29,895 bases of DNA, taken from Prevotella sp. UBA3757. GTDB lineage: Bacteria; Bacteroidota; Bacteroidia; Bacteroidales; Bacteroidaceae. The stretch is taken from assembly GCA_002371715.1 (NCBI GenBank), contig DFGF01000047.1, positions 1 to 29,895 on the forward strand. Direction: 5' to 3'. Both the position numbers and the translations under genes were made by a program. Positions 1-6,807 of this stretch are shown one piece after another (the first letter of the stretch is position 1; every line of letters starts with the position of its first letter). Below the pieces are notes generated by a model, which saw only the letters and a program-made list of their open reading frames with translations, was not told the origin of the DNA and did not search any database.

Positions 1-33
1 TGCCACCATTAAAAATGGAAAGATAGAAAAAAG

Positions 34-192
34 ATGAAAAAGACTTATTTTGCTCCCGAGTGTGAGGAGATTAAGCTGAAGATGAATGTTTCTCTGCTGG
101 CCGAGTCGGATACTACAGGTGGCGGCATCGGCGACGACAATGCCAGTGATAAGGGTACTGAAGATGGCGACCCCGGCAATTGGGGTTGGTAA
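34..192 (+). CDS. 52-residue hypothetical peptide (MKKtY..P type)
   Basis: An ATG at 34 opens a 52-codon frame ending in TAA at 190-192. The peptide starts MKKTYFAPECEEIKLKM, continues NVSLLAESD, and has a Gly/Asp-rich tail (GGGIGDDNASDKG) ending NWGW. Small proteins with an MKK-aromatic-x-x-P start and a variable acidic or Gly-rich tail are common in Bacteroidales genomes and mostly have no known function. There is no lipobox, no convincing signal peptide and no membrane segment. The A-rich leader before the ATG fits a Bacteroidetes start, and a strong terminator follows 38 nt after the stop, which supports a real transcribed gene. Only 33 nt of upstream sequence are visible, so promoter and operon partners are unknown. 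A peptide-precursor role is possible, but nothing in the window (no modification enzyme or transporter) supports it. Confidence 0.65.
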   Translation: MKKTYFAPECEEIKLKMNVSLLAESDTTGGGIGDDNASDKGTEDGDPGNWGW

Positions 193-230
193 AACAGCTA
201 AAGAGATTCTGTCTCTGAGATAATATTACT

Positions 231-269
231 AAGGTGGGCGCAGGCCCTTTGGCCTTACGCCCACCTTTT
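231..269 (+). terminator. Rho-independent terminator after the small peptide gene
   Basis: A perfect 10-bp stem (231-240 with 258-267, aaggtgggcg/cgcccacctt) encloses a second 5-bp stem (242-246 with 251-255, aggcc/ggcct), and the 3' arm runs into TTTT. It sits 38 nt past the stop of the gene at 34-192. The symmetric A/T flanks could also let it act on the minus strand. Confidence 0.75.
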
Positions 270-337
270 CAACCGCCAAGCCTTCATAGGATGAAGCTGA
301 GGATGAGCGAAACATCGCTTTGCGACAACTCAACAAA

Positions 338-475
338 AATTTGTTTTTTAATTTGAAATTAAATTGTTAATAAGGGTGGCGCCCATCTGTGAAGACCGTC
401 GCCACCGTGAGTAAACAATGAATTAAATTGTTAAGAATTGAATGCTGCCGCCTGTCCGTGATGGATAGGTGGCAG
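338..475. repeat. Direct repeat copy A (two hairpins), downstream of the Rpn gene
   Basis: This ~138-bp block recurs at 1601-1739 in the same orientation with scattered substitutions. It contains two copies of attaaattgttaa (358-370 and 422-434), each followed by a hairpin. The first hairpin is 375-406 (arms ggtggcg/cgccacc) and the second is 445-475 (arms ctgccgcct/aggtggcag, one G-T wobble). Substitutions between copies fall mostly in loops or keep stem pairing. The two copies bracket the Rpn gene at 545-1453. Hairpin arms of the two stems are also complementary to each other, so alternative pairings are possible. Confidence 0.85.
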
Positions 476-482
476 TAATTTA

Positions 483-529
483 GACCCTCCCCCGGCCCCT
501 CCATTACAGGGAGGGGCCGGGGGAGGGTC
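483..529. repeat. GC-rich inverted repeat with 20-bp arms
   Basis: The arms at 483-502 and 510-529 are perfect reverse complements around a 7-nt loop (attacag). It lies just beyond the stop of the Rpn gene (545, minus strand), so it could end that transcript, although no T-run follows. A degenerate relative with the same gggaggggc and gggtc blocks is at 29829-29867. Two sites in 30 kb suggest a dispersed family rather than a gene-specific structure. Confidence 0.85.
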
Positions 530-544
530 CGCTGGGGAGAGGGT

Positions 545-1453
545 CTACAGTGCCTCGATTTCTTTGGCTGTCAGGCCGGTAGCCTTGATGATGTTATCAA
601 TACCCACACCCATTACCTTCAAGTTGCGGGCAACTTCGGATATTCCTTGCGCCAAACCTTCTTCCCTACCTTGTGCCAAACCTTCTTTCCTACCTTTTTC
701 AAGACCTTTTAATTCTCCTTTGTTAAAAGCAGTGTCGAGTGTGCTGGTATAGTCCCAGTATTCCTTCAGGCTTTCTTCGTACTGACGACGCTCGACCTCG
801 TTATACTTCGCAATCTCGGCCTGCTCAAACAGCTTTTGGAAGATACGGTCTTGCAGTGCCTTGGGACGTTCCAGCAGGCGGTAGAGGTTATGAAGCACAA
901 ACATCCACTTGTCCATCATGGTTTCGAGTTCGTCTTCCTTCTTGACGAACTTGGGCATCTCCAGATAGATAAAGGTCAGCTTGTCGTAAAATACATGATT
1001 GTCTTCGTTGTCCTTGAGCTTGATTTCGTGGCGGTAGTTATCTGCCGGATATTCGCCGTTGGGGAACTCAAAGTTGAGGATGCCAACCGTATAGATGTTG
1101 TCCAGGCGGTAGTCCCATTTGCCTTTCTTGGCCTGCTGGCGGATGGGTGTGGTGGTGTAATAGAGGCTTCGGTCCTTGAAATAGGTCTGTTCGGCCTTCT
1201 GCATCTCAACGATGAAGCGGCTGCCGTCCTTGGCTATGCAGTAGACATCGAATATGGAGCGGCGGTCGCCATAGCCTTCGCCGAGGTTTTCGCTGTTCAG
1301 GTACTGTACGTCCTCTATTTCCCTGGTGCTGTCGTTAAACAGTGCATTGAGGAAACTGACAAGCAAGTCCTTGTTCATCTCTGTTCCAAACAGTTTCTTG
1401 AATCCGAAGTCGGTATACGGATTGATGTATTTCTCTTTAATGTCGTTTGCCAT
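545..1453 (-). CDS. Rpn-family PD-(D/E)XK nuclease / putative transposase
   Basis: This 302-residue protein has the N-terminal signature of the PDDEXK_2 / Rpn family (NPYTDFGFKKLFG, residues 11-23) and a nuclease core in which FDVYC carries Asp69 and FIVEMQ carries Glu83 and Gln85, i.e. the D...ExQ variant of PD-(D/E)XK that is usual in this family. Rpn proteins of E. coli promote RecA-independent recombination and have DNA endonuclease activity; the Bacteroidetes members are less studied. The C-terminus has a low-complexity helix with repeated EGLAQG units (about 256-270), also typical, and ends in a small helical segment. The length is normal and the frame is intact. It lies alone, with its own promoter (1481-1512), between two direct repeats and downstream of the dcw operon. 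No terminal inverted repeats or target duplications were recognised, so this is not called an insertion sequence. Nuclease activity is inferred. Confidence 0.9.
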   Translation of the reverse strand: MANDIKEKYINPYTDFGFKKLFGTEMNKDLLVSFLNALFNDSTREIEDVQYLNSENLGEGYGDRRSIFDVYCIAKDGSRFIVEMQKAEQTYFKDRSLYYTTTPIRQQAKKGKWDYRLDNIYTVGILNFEFPNGEYPADNYRHEIKLKDNEDNHVFYDKLTFIYLEMPKFVKKEDELETMMDKWMFVLHNLYRLLERPKALQDRIFQKLFEQAEIAKYNEVERRQYEESLKEYWDYTSTLDTAFNKGELKGLEKGRKEGLAQGREEGLAQGISEVARNLKVMGVGIDNIIKATGLTAKEIEAL

Positions 1454-1480
1454 AGCAAGCCTTACTTAGAATAATTTCTG

Positions 1481-1512
1481 CAAAGTTAGGCATAATCTTT
1501 TAAATCCCCAAA
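1481..1512 (-). promoter_or_regulatory. Promoter of the Rpn gene
   Basis: Read on the minus strand, TTTG (1512-1509), a 20-nt spacer and TAACTTTG (1488-1481) match the Bacteroidetes primary-sigma consensus (TTTG, N19-21, TAnnTTTG). The expected transcript start near 1475 leaves a leader of about 20 nt before the ATG at 1453. Confidence 0.7.
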
Positions 1513-1600
1513 TGATTCGCGGTGTTTTTATATTAATGTCAATAAGAAATACTGCCAGTAGCACTGAAATCCTCGTTTTGTGACCATTCAAGATTAATTG

Positions 1601-1740
1601 AATTTGTTTTTTAAGTTTAAGATTAAATTGTTAATAAAGGTGGCGACCATCTGTGAAGACTGCCGCCACCGTGAGTAAACAATGAATTAAATTGTTAAGA
1701 ATTGAAAGCTGCCACCTGTCCGCGATGGATGGGTGGCAGC
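1601..1740. repeat. Direct repeat copy B (two hairpins), between ftsZ and the Rpn gene
   Basis: Second copy of the block at 338-475. It has attaaattgttaa at 1622-1634 and 1686-1698, hairpin 1639-1670 (ggtggcg/cgccacc) and hairpin 1708-1740 (gctgccacc/ggtggcagc, perfect 9 bp). On the minus strand the second hairpin lies about 24 nt after the ftsZ stop, so it may help end dcw transcription, but the T-tract after it is only three long. The rest of the 1454-1763 gap holds the Rpn promoter and no gene that I can support. Confidence 0.85.
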
Positions 1741-1763
1741 AGTTATTAGGCTCAACCCCCTCT

Positions 1764-3086
1764 CTATGAGAACGAGATGGTGCCCTGGACGGGGGCCTGA
1801 GGTGTCACGTCGTTGTCCTGGGTCACGATTTCGCCGCTGGCCTGGCTGTAGATGCTGTCGAGGATTTCGCGGGTGCGCTTGTAGGTGGGTGTCTGCTCGA
1901 CGGCTGAGATGACGTCGTCGTTGTCCAGGTCCTCGGGACGGAACAGGTAGATGTGCGGACGGCGCTTGTAGCGCTTCGACTGGCTGTCGCCGCCATAGTA
2001 GCGGTTCCGGCGGTCCTGGCGCTGGGCCTCGGCCTCCTGTTCTGCGGCAATACGGGTGGCCTCCTCCTGGGTGTTGTGGCGCTGGCGGTGATTCGACATG
2101 CCGTCGACGCGGTCTATGCCGAAGCCGGTGGCCAGGATGGTGACCTTGACCTTCTTGCCCAGTTCAGGGTCTACGGCCAGTCCCCACTTGATTTCGAAAT
2201 CGCCGAACTTGGCCATGAAGTCGTTGACGTCGTTCATCTCCTCCATCATGAGCGAGTCCTTGCCGTCCTTGGTGCCTGCAAATGAGATGCTGAGCAGGAT
2301 TTTCTTGGAGTTGAAGACATCGTTCTCGTTGAGCAGGGGCGAGTTCAGAGCGTCGTCGATGGCCTTGCGGACGCGTCCCTCGCCCTCGCCGTAGCCCGTT
2401 GACATGATAGCCACGCCGCCGTCCTTGAGCACGGTCTTGACGTCGTTGAAGTCAAGGTTGATGAGTCCGTGGACGGTGATAATCTCGGCTATGGACTTGG
2501 CGGCCACGGAGAGTGTGTCGTCAGCCTTGCCGAAGGCGTCAAGTACGGTCAGTTCGGGATAGATTTCGCGCAGGCGCTCGTTGTTGATGACAAGGAGAGC
2601 GTCGACATGCTTCGACATCTCCTCGACGCCGTCCAGTGCCTGGTCAATCTTTCGGTCACCCTCGAAGCGGAAGGGAATGGTGACAATGCCGACGGTCAGG
2701 ATGCCCATCTCCTTGGAGATGCGGGCAATGACGGGTGCGGCACCCGTGCCGGTGCCACCGCCCATGCCGGCGGTGATGAAGGCCATGCGCGTGCCGTCGT
2801 TGAGCATGGCTTTGATTTCGTCGAGGCTTTCCTCGGCAGCGGCGCGCGCCTTCTCGGGGCGGTTGCCGGCTCCGAGCCCCTCCTTGCCCAGCTGGAGATG
2901 GACGGGTACGGGTGAGTCGTTGAGGGCCTGGTTGTCGGTGTTGCACAGCACGAAACTGACGTCGTGGATGCCTTCGCGGTACATGTGGTTGACGGCGTTG
3001 CCGCCACCGCCGCCTACGCCGATGACCTTGATGATGCTATTCTCTTTTGTGGGCTCGCCAAAGTCGAGCAGTATGTTATTATCCAT
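1764..3086 (-). CDS. ftsZ: Cell division GTPase FtsZ
   Basis: Tubulin-like GTPase that polymerises at midcell into the Z ring, the scaffold of the divisome. The 440-residue protein has the N-terminal nucleotide fold (VIGVGGGGGNAVNHM, 21-35), the tubulin signature GGGTGTG at 109-115, and the catalytic T7 loop NLDFND (Asn210, Asp212, Asp215) that completes the site of the neighbouring subunit. The globular part ends near residue 335. An Arg/Gln-rich linker follows, then a conserved-looking block (IYLFRPEDLDNDDVISAVEQTPTYKR). The usual C-terminal peptide of the D/E-x-P-x-F-L-R type, which binds FtsA, is not evident; TPTYKR near residue 405 may be its equivalent, followed by about 30 extra residues. 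It is the last gene of the dcw cluster, 77 nt downstream of ftsA across a heptamer-repeat array. Confidence 0.98.
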   Translation of the reverse strand: MDNNILLDFGEPTKENSIIKVIGVGGGGGNAVNHMYREGIHDVSFVLCNTDNQALNDSPVPVHLQLGKEGLGAGNRPEKARAAAEESLDEIKAMLNDGTRMAFITAGMGGGTGTGAAPVIARISKEMGILTVGIVTIPFRFEGDRKIDQALDGVEEMSKHVDALLVINNERLREIYPELTVLDAFGKADDTLSVAAKSIAEIITVHGLINLDFNDVKTVLKDGGVAIMSTGYGEGEGRVRKAIDDALNSPLLNENDVFNSKKILLSISFAGTKDGKDSLMMEEMNDVNDFMAKFGDFEIKWGLAVDPELGKKVKVTILATGFGIDRVDGMSNHRQRHNTQEEATRIAAEQEAEAQRQDRRNRYYGGDSQSKRYKRRPHIYLFRPEDLDNDDVISAVEQTPTYKRTREILDSIYSQASGEIVTQDNDVTPQAPVQGTISFS

Positions 3087-3106
3087 AATAATTTTTCCGT
3101 TTAGTA

Positions 3107-3162
3107 TTCAATGTTCAAAGTTCAATGCTCAATGTTCAACGTTCAATGTTCAACGTTCAATG
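3107..3162. repeat. Heptamer array, eight units, between ftsA and ftsZ
   Basis: Eight contiguous 7-bp units occupy 56 bp: TTCAATG, TTCAAAG, TTCAATG, CTCAATG, TTCAACG, TTCAATG, TTCAACG, TTCAATG. The array fills most of the gap between the ftsA stop (3164) and the ftsZ start (3086), so it is in the mRNA leader of ftsZ. Arrays with the same period but other units occur at 24585, 27741, 27872 and 27917. Confidence 0.9.
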
Positions 3163-3163
3163 T

Positions 3164-4627
3164 CTATTCCTCGTCATCGGCCAGCCGCGTGAAGAAGTTC
3201 TTGACGCCCTGGCCCAGTTTGTGCCACCTGCTGTTCTCCTTGCGCTGGCGTTCCTTCTCGCGGGCTTCGGCCTCCTCGCGTTCGCGGGCCTCACGCTCCT
3301 CGGCCTCCTTCTTGCGCTGGGCTTCCTCCTCGGCGCGTCGGATTTCCTCGGTGGTACGCACCACGCCGGCAGGTGTCTCAGTGGCCTGGCGGGCACGGCG
3401 CTCAGGTGTGGCTGCAGGTGCTGTTCCTGACGTCTGGTTCTGCTGTTGCTCGAAGAGGTCGCCCGTGTAGTTGAGTTCTCTGCCTGCACAGTTGATGTCA
3501 CCCTTGGCCAGCAGTCCCAGCACGGTGTTCATCATGCCGTTGTGGGCAGTGGCGGCGTTGATGCTGCTGGTGATGCTCTGTGTGACGAATTTGGCCACGC
3601 GGATTTTGTCGATATGGGTGTAGTTCTGGAAGGCGCGCTCGATGTTCTTCATGTTCGAACCGCCCCCGGTGAGGATGATGCCGCCCAGCAGTTTGTCGAT
3701 ATACTCCTCGGGCACCTGACACCAGACGTTGGCAATGATTTCCTCGAGTCGACCCTCGACAATCTCGATGAACTTGCGCACCTCGACCTGTCGATCCTGG
3801 TCGATGGAGTACTTCATGTTGTTGTCGATGTCGTTGTTTTCGGTGTAGGCGGTGGCATACTTGATCATCATTTTCTCGGCGTCGGACTCCTCCATCTGGA
3901 GCGAGGCGATGTCCTTGGTGATATTGTTGAAGCCAAGGGGAATGACGGCGAGGTGGCGCAGGATGTTTTTCGAGTAGACGTTGACTGTGGTGGTGTCGGC
4001 GCCGAGGTCTACGAGCACGCAGCCGGAGCGGCGCTCAGTCTCGGTCAGCACGCTGTCAGCCAGGGCCAGCGGTGCGAGGTACATCTCGGCCACCTGGATG
4101 CCTGCCGTCTCGAAGCACTTGTTGAGGTTCTTGTAGAACGTCTTGCGCTGCAGGATGTTGAGGAAGTTGCCCTCGATGCGGCTGCACTGGACGCCGACGG
4201 GGTCAATCTGCAACTGCGAGTCGACCCTGTACTCCTGGACGGCAGCGTCCAGAATCTCCTGATCGGGATACTTCATGTTGCGGTTGGCATCCATCAGTTC
4301 GATGACCATTTCCTGGGTGACCTGCGTCTCGCCGGGCAGGTCCTTGGCGATGACATTGCGGATGGAACGGATAGACTGGCCGCCCACGCCCACGTAAACC
4401 TGGGTGATGGCGGTCTTCAGCTGGCTTTCCAGCTTGCTGACAATGTTGGTGATGCTTTGTGCGGTCTTGTCAATGTTGTAGACATACCCCTTGCGGATGC
4501 ATGCCGTGGCGTCCTCCTTGACGTAGGCCAGCACCTGGATGCTGCCGTCAAGATTCTTGCGCCCTGCGATACCGGTCATCTTGGATGAGCCGAGTTCGAT
4601 AGCTACGATAAATTCCTTTGCTGCCAT
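3164..4627 (-). CDS. ftsA: Cell division protein FtsA
   Basis: Actin-like ATPase that tethers FtsZ to the inner membrane and recruits later divisome proteins. The 487-residue protein shows the actin-fold blocks: phosphate loop 1 (ELGSSKMTG, 11-19), phosphate loop 2 (VDLGADTTT, 206-214) and the adenosine motif (ILTGGGSNM, 318-326), with the FtsA-specific 1C insertion between the first two. Residues 380-425 are a Thr/Ala/Pro linker. Residues 427-465 are an Arg/Glu-rich helix, probably coiled coil. The last ~20 residues (WHKLGQGVKNFFTRL) form an amphipathic helix fitting the FtsA membrane-targeting sequence. The charged segment makes it longer than the ~420-residue E. coli protein, as is common in Bacteroidetes. 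It lies 45 nt after ftsQ. Confidence 0.97.
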   Translation of the reverse strand: MAAKEFIVAIELGSSKMTGIAGRKNLDGSIQVLAYVKEDATACIRKGYVYNIDKTAQSITNIVSKLESQLKTAITQVYVGVGGQSIRSIRNVIAKDLPGETQVTQEMVIELMDANRNMKYPDQEILDAAVQEYRVDSQLQIDPVGVQCSRIEGNFLNILQRKTFYKNLNKCFETAGIQVAEMYLAPLALADSVLTETERRSGCVLVDLGADTTTVNVYSKNILRHLAVIPLGFNNITKDIASLQMEESDAEKMMIKYATAYTENNDIDNNMKYSIDQDRQVEVRKFIEIVEGRLEEIIANVWCQVPEEYIDKLLGGIILTGGGSNMKNIERAFQNYTHIDKIRVAKFVTQSITSSINAATAHNGMMNTVLGLLAKGDINCAGRELNYTGDLFEQQQNQTSGTAPAATPERRARQATETPAGVVRTTEEIRRAEEEAQRKKEAEEREAREREEAEAREKERQRKENSRWHKLGQGVKNFFTRLADDEE

Positions 4628-4672
4628 GTGTCGTTATTGTTTTTATTCTTGTATTCTTGTCTTCCCGTATTC

Positions 4673-5419
4673 TTATCTTCTTTTTGCCTTTTTGCAGATA
4701 ATCTGGTTGCTGAACTCCATATTGATGTAGGCGTACTTGTTCCACCCGGCCTTGGAGAGTCCGTAGCGGTAGAACTTTACCAGTCGGGCCAATTTCTCTT
4801 CGAGGTGGGTGGGCTGTCCGAGGTAGACGACATGGTCGCCCACGCGCGGCACCAGTTCGACGGAGCCGTCGTGGAGCACGTTGAGCTGTTCGACCTGGTT
4901 GTGCCAGAACGGGTCGTTGAGCAGTTTGATGCCCACGTCGCGCAGTGTGGTCTGAGCGTAGTGGCGCCTGATGTCGCCCGTGGCCACTATCAGGTCCGAC
5001 GAGTTGTGGGCGCTGGGAATGACAGCCCCCTTGTTGTCGATGTAGTAGCTCTCGCCGTTGTTGGCCATGATGCGCATGACGGCCGTTCGCTGCGTGAGGT
5101 TGATGAAGACGCGGCCCGTCTGCGTCTTGTAACATTCCACTTGCTCCACCAGCGGGCTTTTCCGTAGCGTCTCTTCTATCTGGCGCGTGCTGATGTCGCT
5201 CATGCGGTCGCCCAGAGGGTAGACTTTCGCATTCAGGAGCTGAGCCTTGACGTCGTGGATGTTGAGGAAGCCGTTGCCTGCTGCGTCGGTGATGTCAATC
5301 TTCACGTCGCGGCATACGGCATCCTGCTCGTCAGGGCAGTTGAATGCCGTGACGGCCAGGACCAGGTAGGTCCCTAAGATGACGTCGGCTGTCACGATGC
5401 CGATTTTCTTCCAGTTCAT
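4673..5419 (-). CDS. ftsQ: Cell division protein FtsQ
   Basis: Bitopic inner-membrane protein of the divisome that, with FtsL and its partners, controls FtsWI. The 248-residue protein has a short cytoplasmic N-terminus, one membrane helix (about residues 6-26) and a periplasmic region with a POTRA-like segment (about 38-110) followed by the FtsQ beta-domain, including SPLVEQVECYKTQTGRVFINLTQRTAVMRI and a NKGAVIP strand. Sequence similarity to proteobacterial FtsQ is weak; position between murC and ftsA plus topology make the call. Its ATG overlaps the murC stop by 4 nt (ATGA), so the two are probably translationally coupled. The 45-nt gap to ftsA contains imperfect aagaatac-type repeats. Confidence 0.9.
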   Translation of the reverse strand: MNWKKIGIVTADVILGTYLVLAVTAFNCPDEQDAVCRDVKIDITDAAGNGFLNIHDVKAQLLNAKVYPLGDRMSDISTRQIEETLRKSPLVEQVECYKTQTGRVFINLTQRTAVMRIMANNGESYYIDNKGAVIPSAHNSSDLIVATGDIRRHYAQTTLRDVGIKLLNDPFWHNQVEQLNVLHDGSVELVPRVGDHVVYLGQPTHLEEKLARLVKFYRYGLSKAGWNKYAYINMEFSNQIICKKAKRR

Positions 5420-6807
5420 GCCTGCTGTGTGTTAAGTTTTTCCTTCAGTATCTGCGTCATCTGCGGCACCATGTTGTCCAGGTCGCCGGCACCCAGCACG
5501 ATGAGTACGTCGAACGCGCGGTGCTTGACCAGTTGCAGCACGTCGTCCTTGCAAATCAGACTTTTCTCGATGCCTGGGCGCAGGCGGTCGTAGATGAGCT
5601 GTGACGTTACGCCCTCGATGGGTTTTTCGCGGGCGGGATAGATTTCGGTCAGTATCACCTCGTCCAGCAGGCTCAGCGCGTCGGCAAAGTCCTGGTAGAA
5701 GTCGCGAGTACGGGTGTAAAGGTGAGGCTGGAAGATGGCCGTAATCTTGCGGTCCTTATACAGCTCACGGATGCTCCGCGCACTCTGCAGGATTTCCTTC
5801 GGATGGTGGGCGTAGTCAGAGAGGAACACCAGCTGTGGTGTCTTAATCTTGAAGTCGAAGCGTCGTTCCACGCCGTCGTACGTCTTCATGCCAATGCGCA
5901 ATTCGTTGGCCGTGCAACCTGCCAGCTGCGCCATGGCCATGGCGGCTATGCCGTTCTCGATATTGATGGGTACGGGCTGGCCCAGCTGGATGTCGCTGAC
6001 GGACTCGATGGGCGACACGAAGTCGAACGTTATCTCGCCGTTCTCGATGCGGATATTCTCAGCGTGGAAGTCGCCCTCGGTCAGTGCGTAGTCATAACGG
6101 CGCACGCTCTCAGGTAGTGCTTCCTGCATCTCCAGGTCGCGGTGGATGATGAGCGCCCCGTCAGGCTGGATGAGTTCGGTATAGTGACGGAAACTCTCAA
6201 GGTAGGCCTCCTTGGTGCCGTAGATGTCGAGGTGGTCGGGGTCGGTCGAGGTGATGACGGTCATGTATGGCGACAGCCAGTGGAACGAGCGGTCGAACTC
6301 GTCGGCCTCGATGACCACGAAGTCAGAGTCGGACAGGATGTAGTTGGTACCATAGTTCTTGGAAATGCCGCCCAGGAAGGCGTTGCAGTCCAGATGGCTC
6401 TGGTGCATGATGTGGGCGCACATGGTGCTGGTGGTGGTCTTGCCGTGGGTGCCGGCCACGCAGAGTCCCTTGTGCTGGCGGGTCAGCGTGCCCAGCACTT
6501 GGGCGCGCTTTTGTATGTCGAAACCGTTCTTGCGGAAGTACTGCAGTTCCTTGTGGCTCTCAGGAATGGCAGGCGTGTAGACCACCAGGCAGGACTCCTT
6601 CTGCTGGCAGACGAAGGGAATCTCGTCAACGTTCTCCTCGTAGTGGATGAGCATGCCCTCGCGCTCCAGCTGGCGGGTCAGTGTGCTGGGGGTCTTGTCG
6701 TAGCCGGCAACAACCATCCCCTTCTTGATGAAATAGCGGGCGATGGCACTCATTCCGATGCCGCCGGCTCCAATGAAATATACTGCTTTGATTATCTTAT
6801 TTTCCAT
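5416..6807 (-). CDS. murC: UDP-N-acetylmuramate--L-alanine ligase
   Basis: Cytoplasmic ATP-dependent ligase that adds L-alanine, the first stem-peptide residue, to UDP-MurNAc. The 463-residue protein has the N-terminal dinucleotide-like UDP-sugar fold (FIGAGGIGMSA, 11-21), the Mur-ligase ATP loop GTHGKTTT (119-126) and central and C-terminal Mur domains (DHLDIYG; YAHHPKEI). GTHGKTT and YAHHP distinguish MurC from MurD and MurE, which have GSNGKTT/GTNGKTT. Its start overlaps the end of murG by 11 nt and its stop overlaps the start of ftsQ by 4 nt. Confidence 0.98.
   Translation of the reverse strand: MENKIIKAVYFIGAGGIGMSAIARYFIKKGMVVAGYDKTPSTLTRQLEREGMLIHYEENVDEIPFVCQQKESCLVVYTPAIPESHKELQYFRKNGFDIQKRAQVLGTLTRQHKGLCVAGTHGKTTTSTMCAHIMHQSHLDCNAFLGGISKNYGTNYILSDSDFVVIEADEFDRSFHWLSPYMTVITSTDPDHLDIYGTKEAYLESFRHYTELIQPDGALIIHRDLEMQEALPESVRRYDYALTEGDFHAENIRIENGEITFDFVSPIESVSDIQLGQPVPINIENGIAAMAMAQLAGCTANELRIGMKTYDGVERRFDFKIKTPQLVFLSDYAHHPKEILQSARSIRELYKDRKITAIFQPHLYTRTRDFYQDFADALSLLDEVILTEIYPAREKPIEGVTSQLIYDRLRPGIEKSLICKDDVLQLVKHRAFDVLIVLGAGDLDNMVPQMTQILKEKLNTQQA

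Noticed and set aside
545..1453. Calling the Rpn gene plus repeats a complete insertion sequence.
   Set aside because: The flanking repeats are direct and long, with no terminal inverted repeats at the element edges and no target-site duplication that I could find. Reported as a bracketed gene instead.
1708..1740. A firm terminator call for the dcw operon.
   Set aside because: The stem is good but only three T residues follow on the minus strand, and the same hairpin recurs in the repeat copy beyond the Rpn gene, so its role is uncertain.
3446..4588. A 380-codon open frame on the plus strand opposite ftsA.
   Set aside because: It mirrors a strongly supported gene; the translation is low-complexity (Val/Leu/Asp/Gly) with no recognisable domain, a usual effect of GC-biased codon use.
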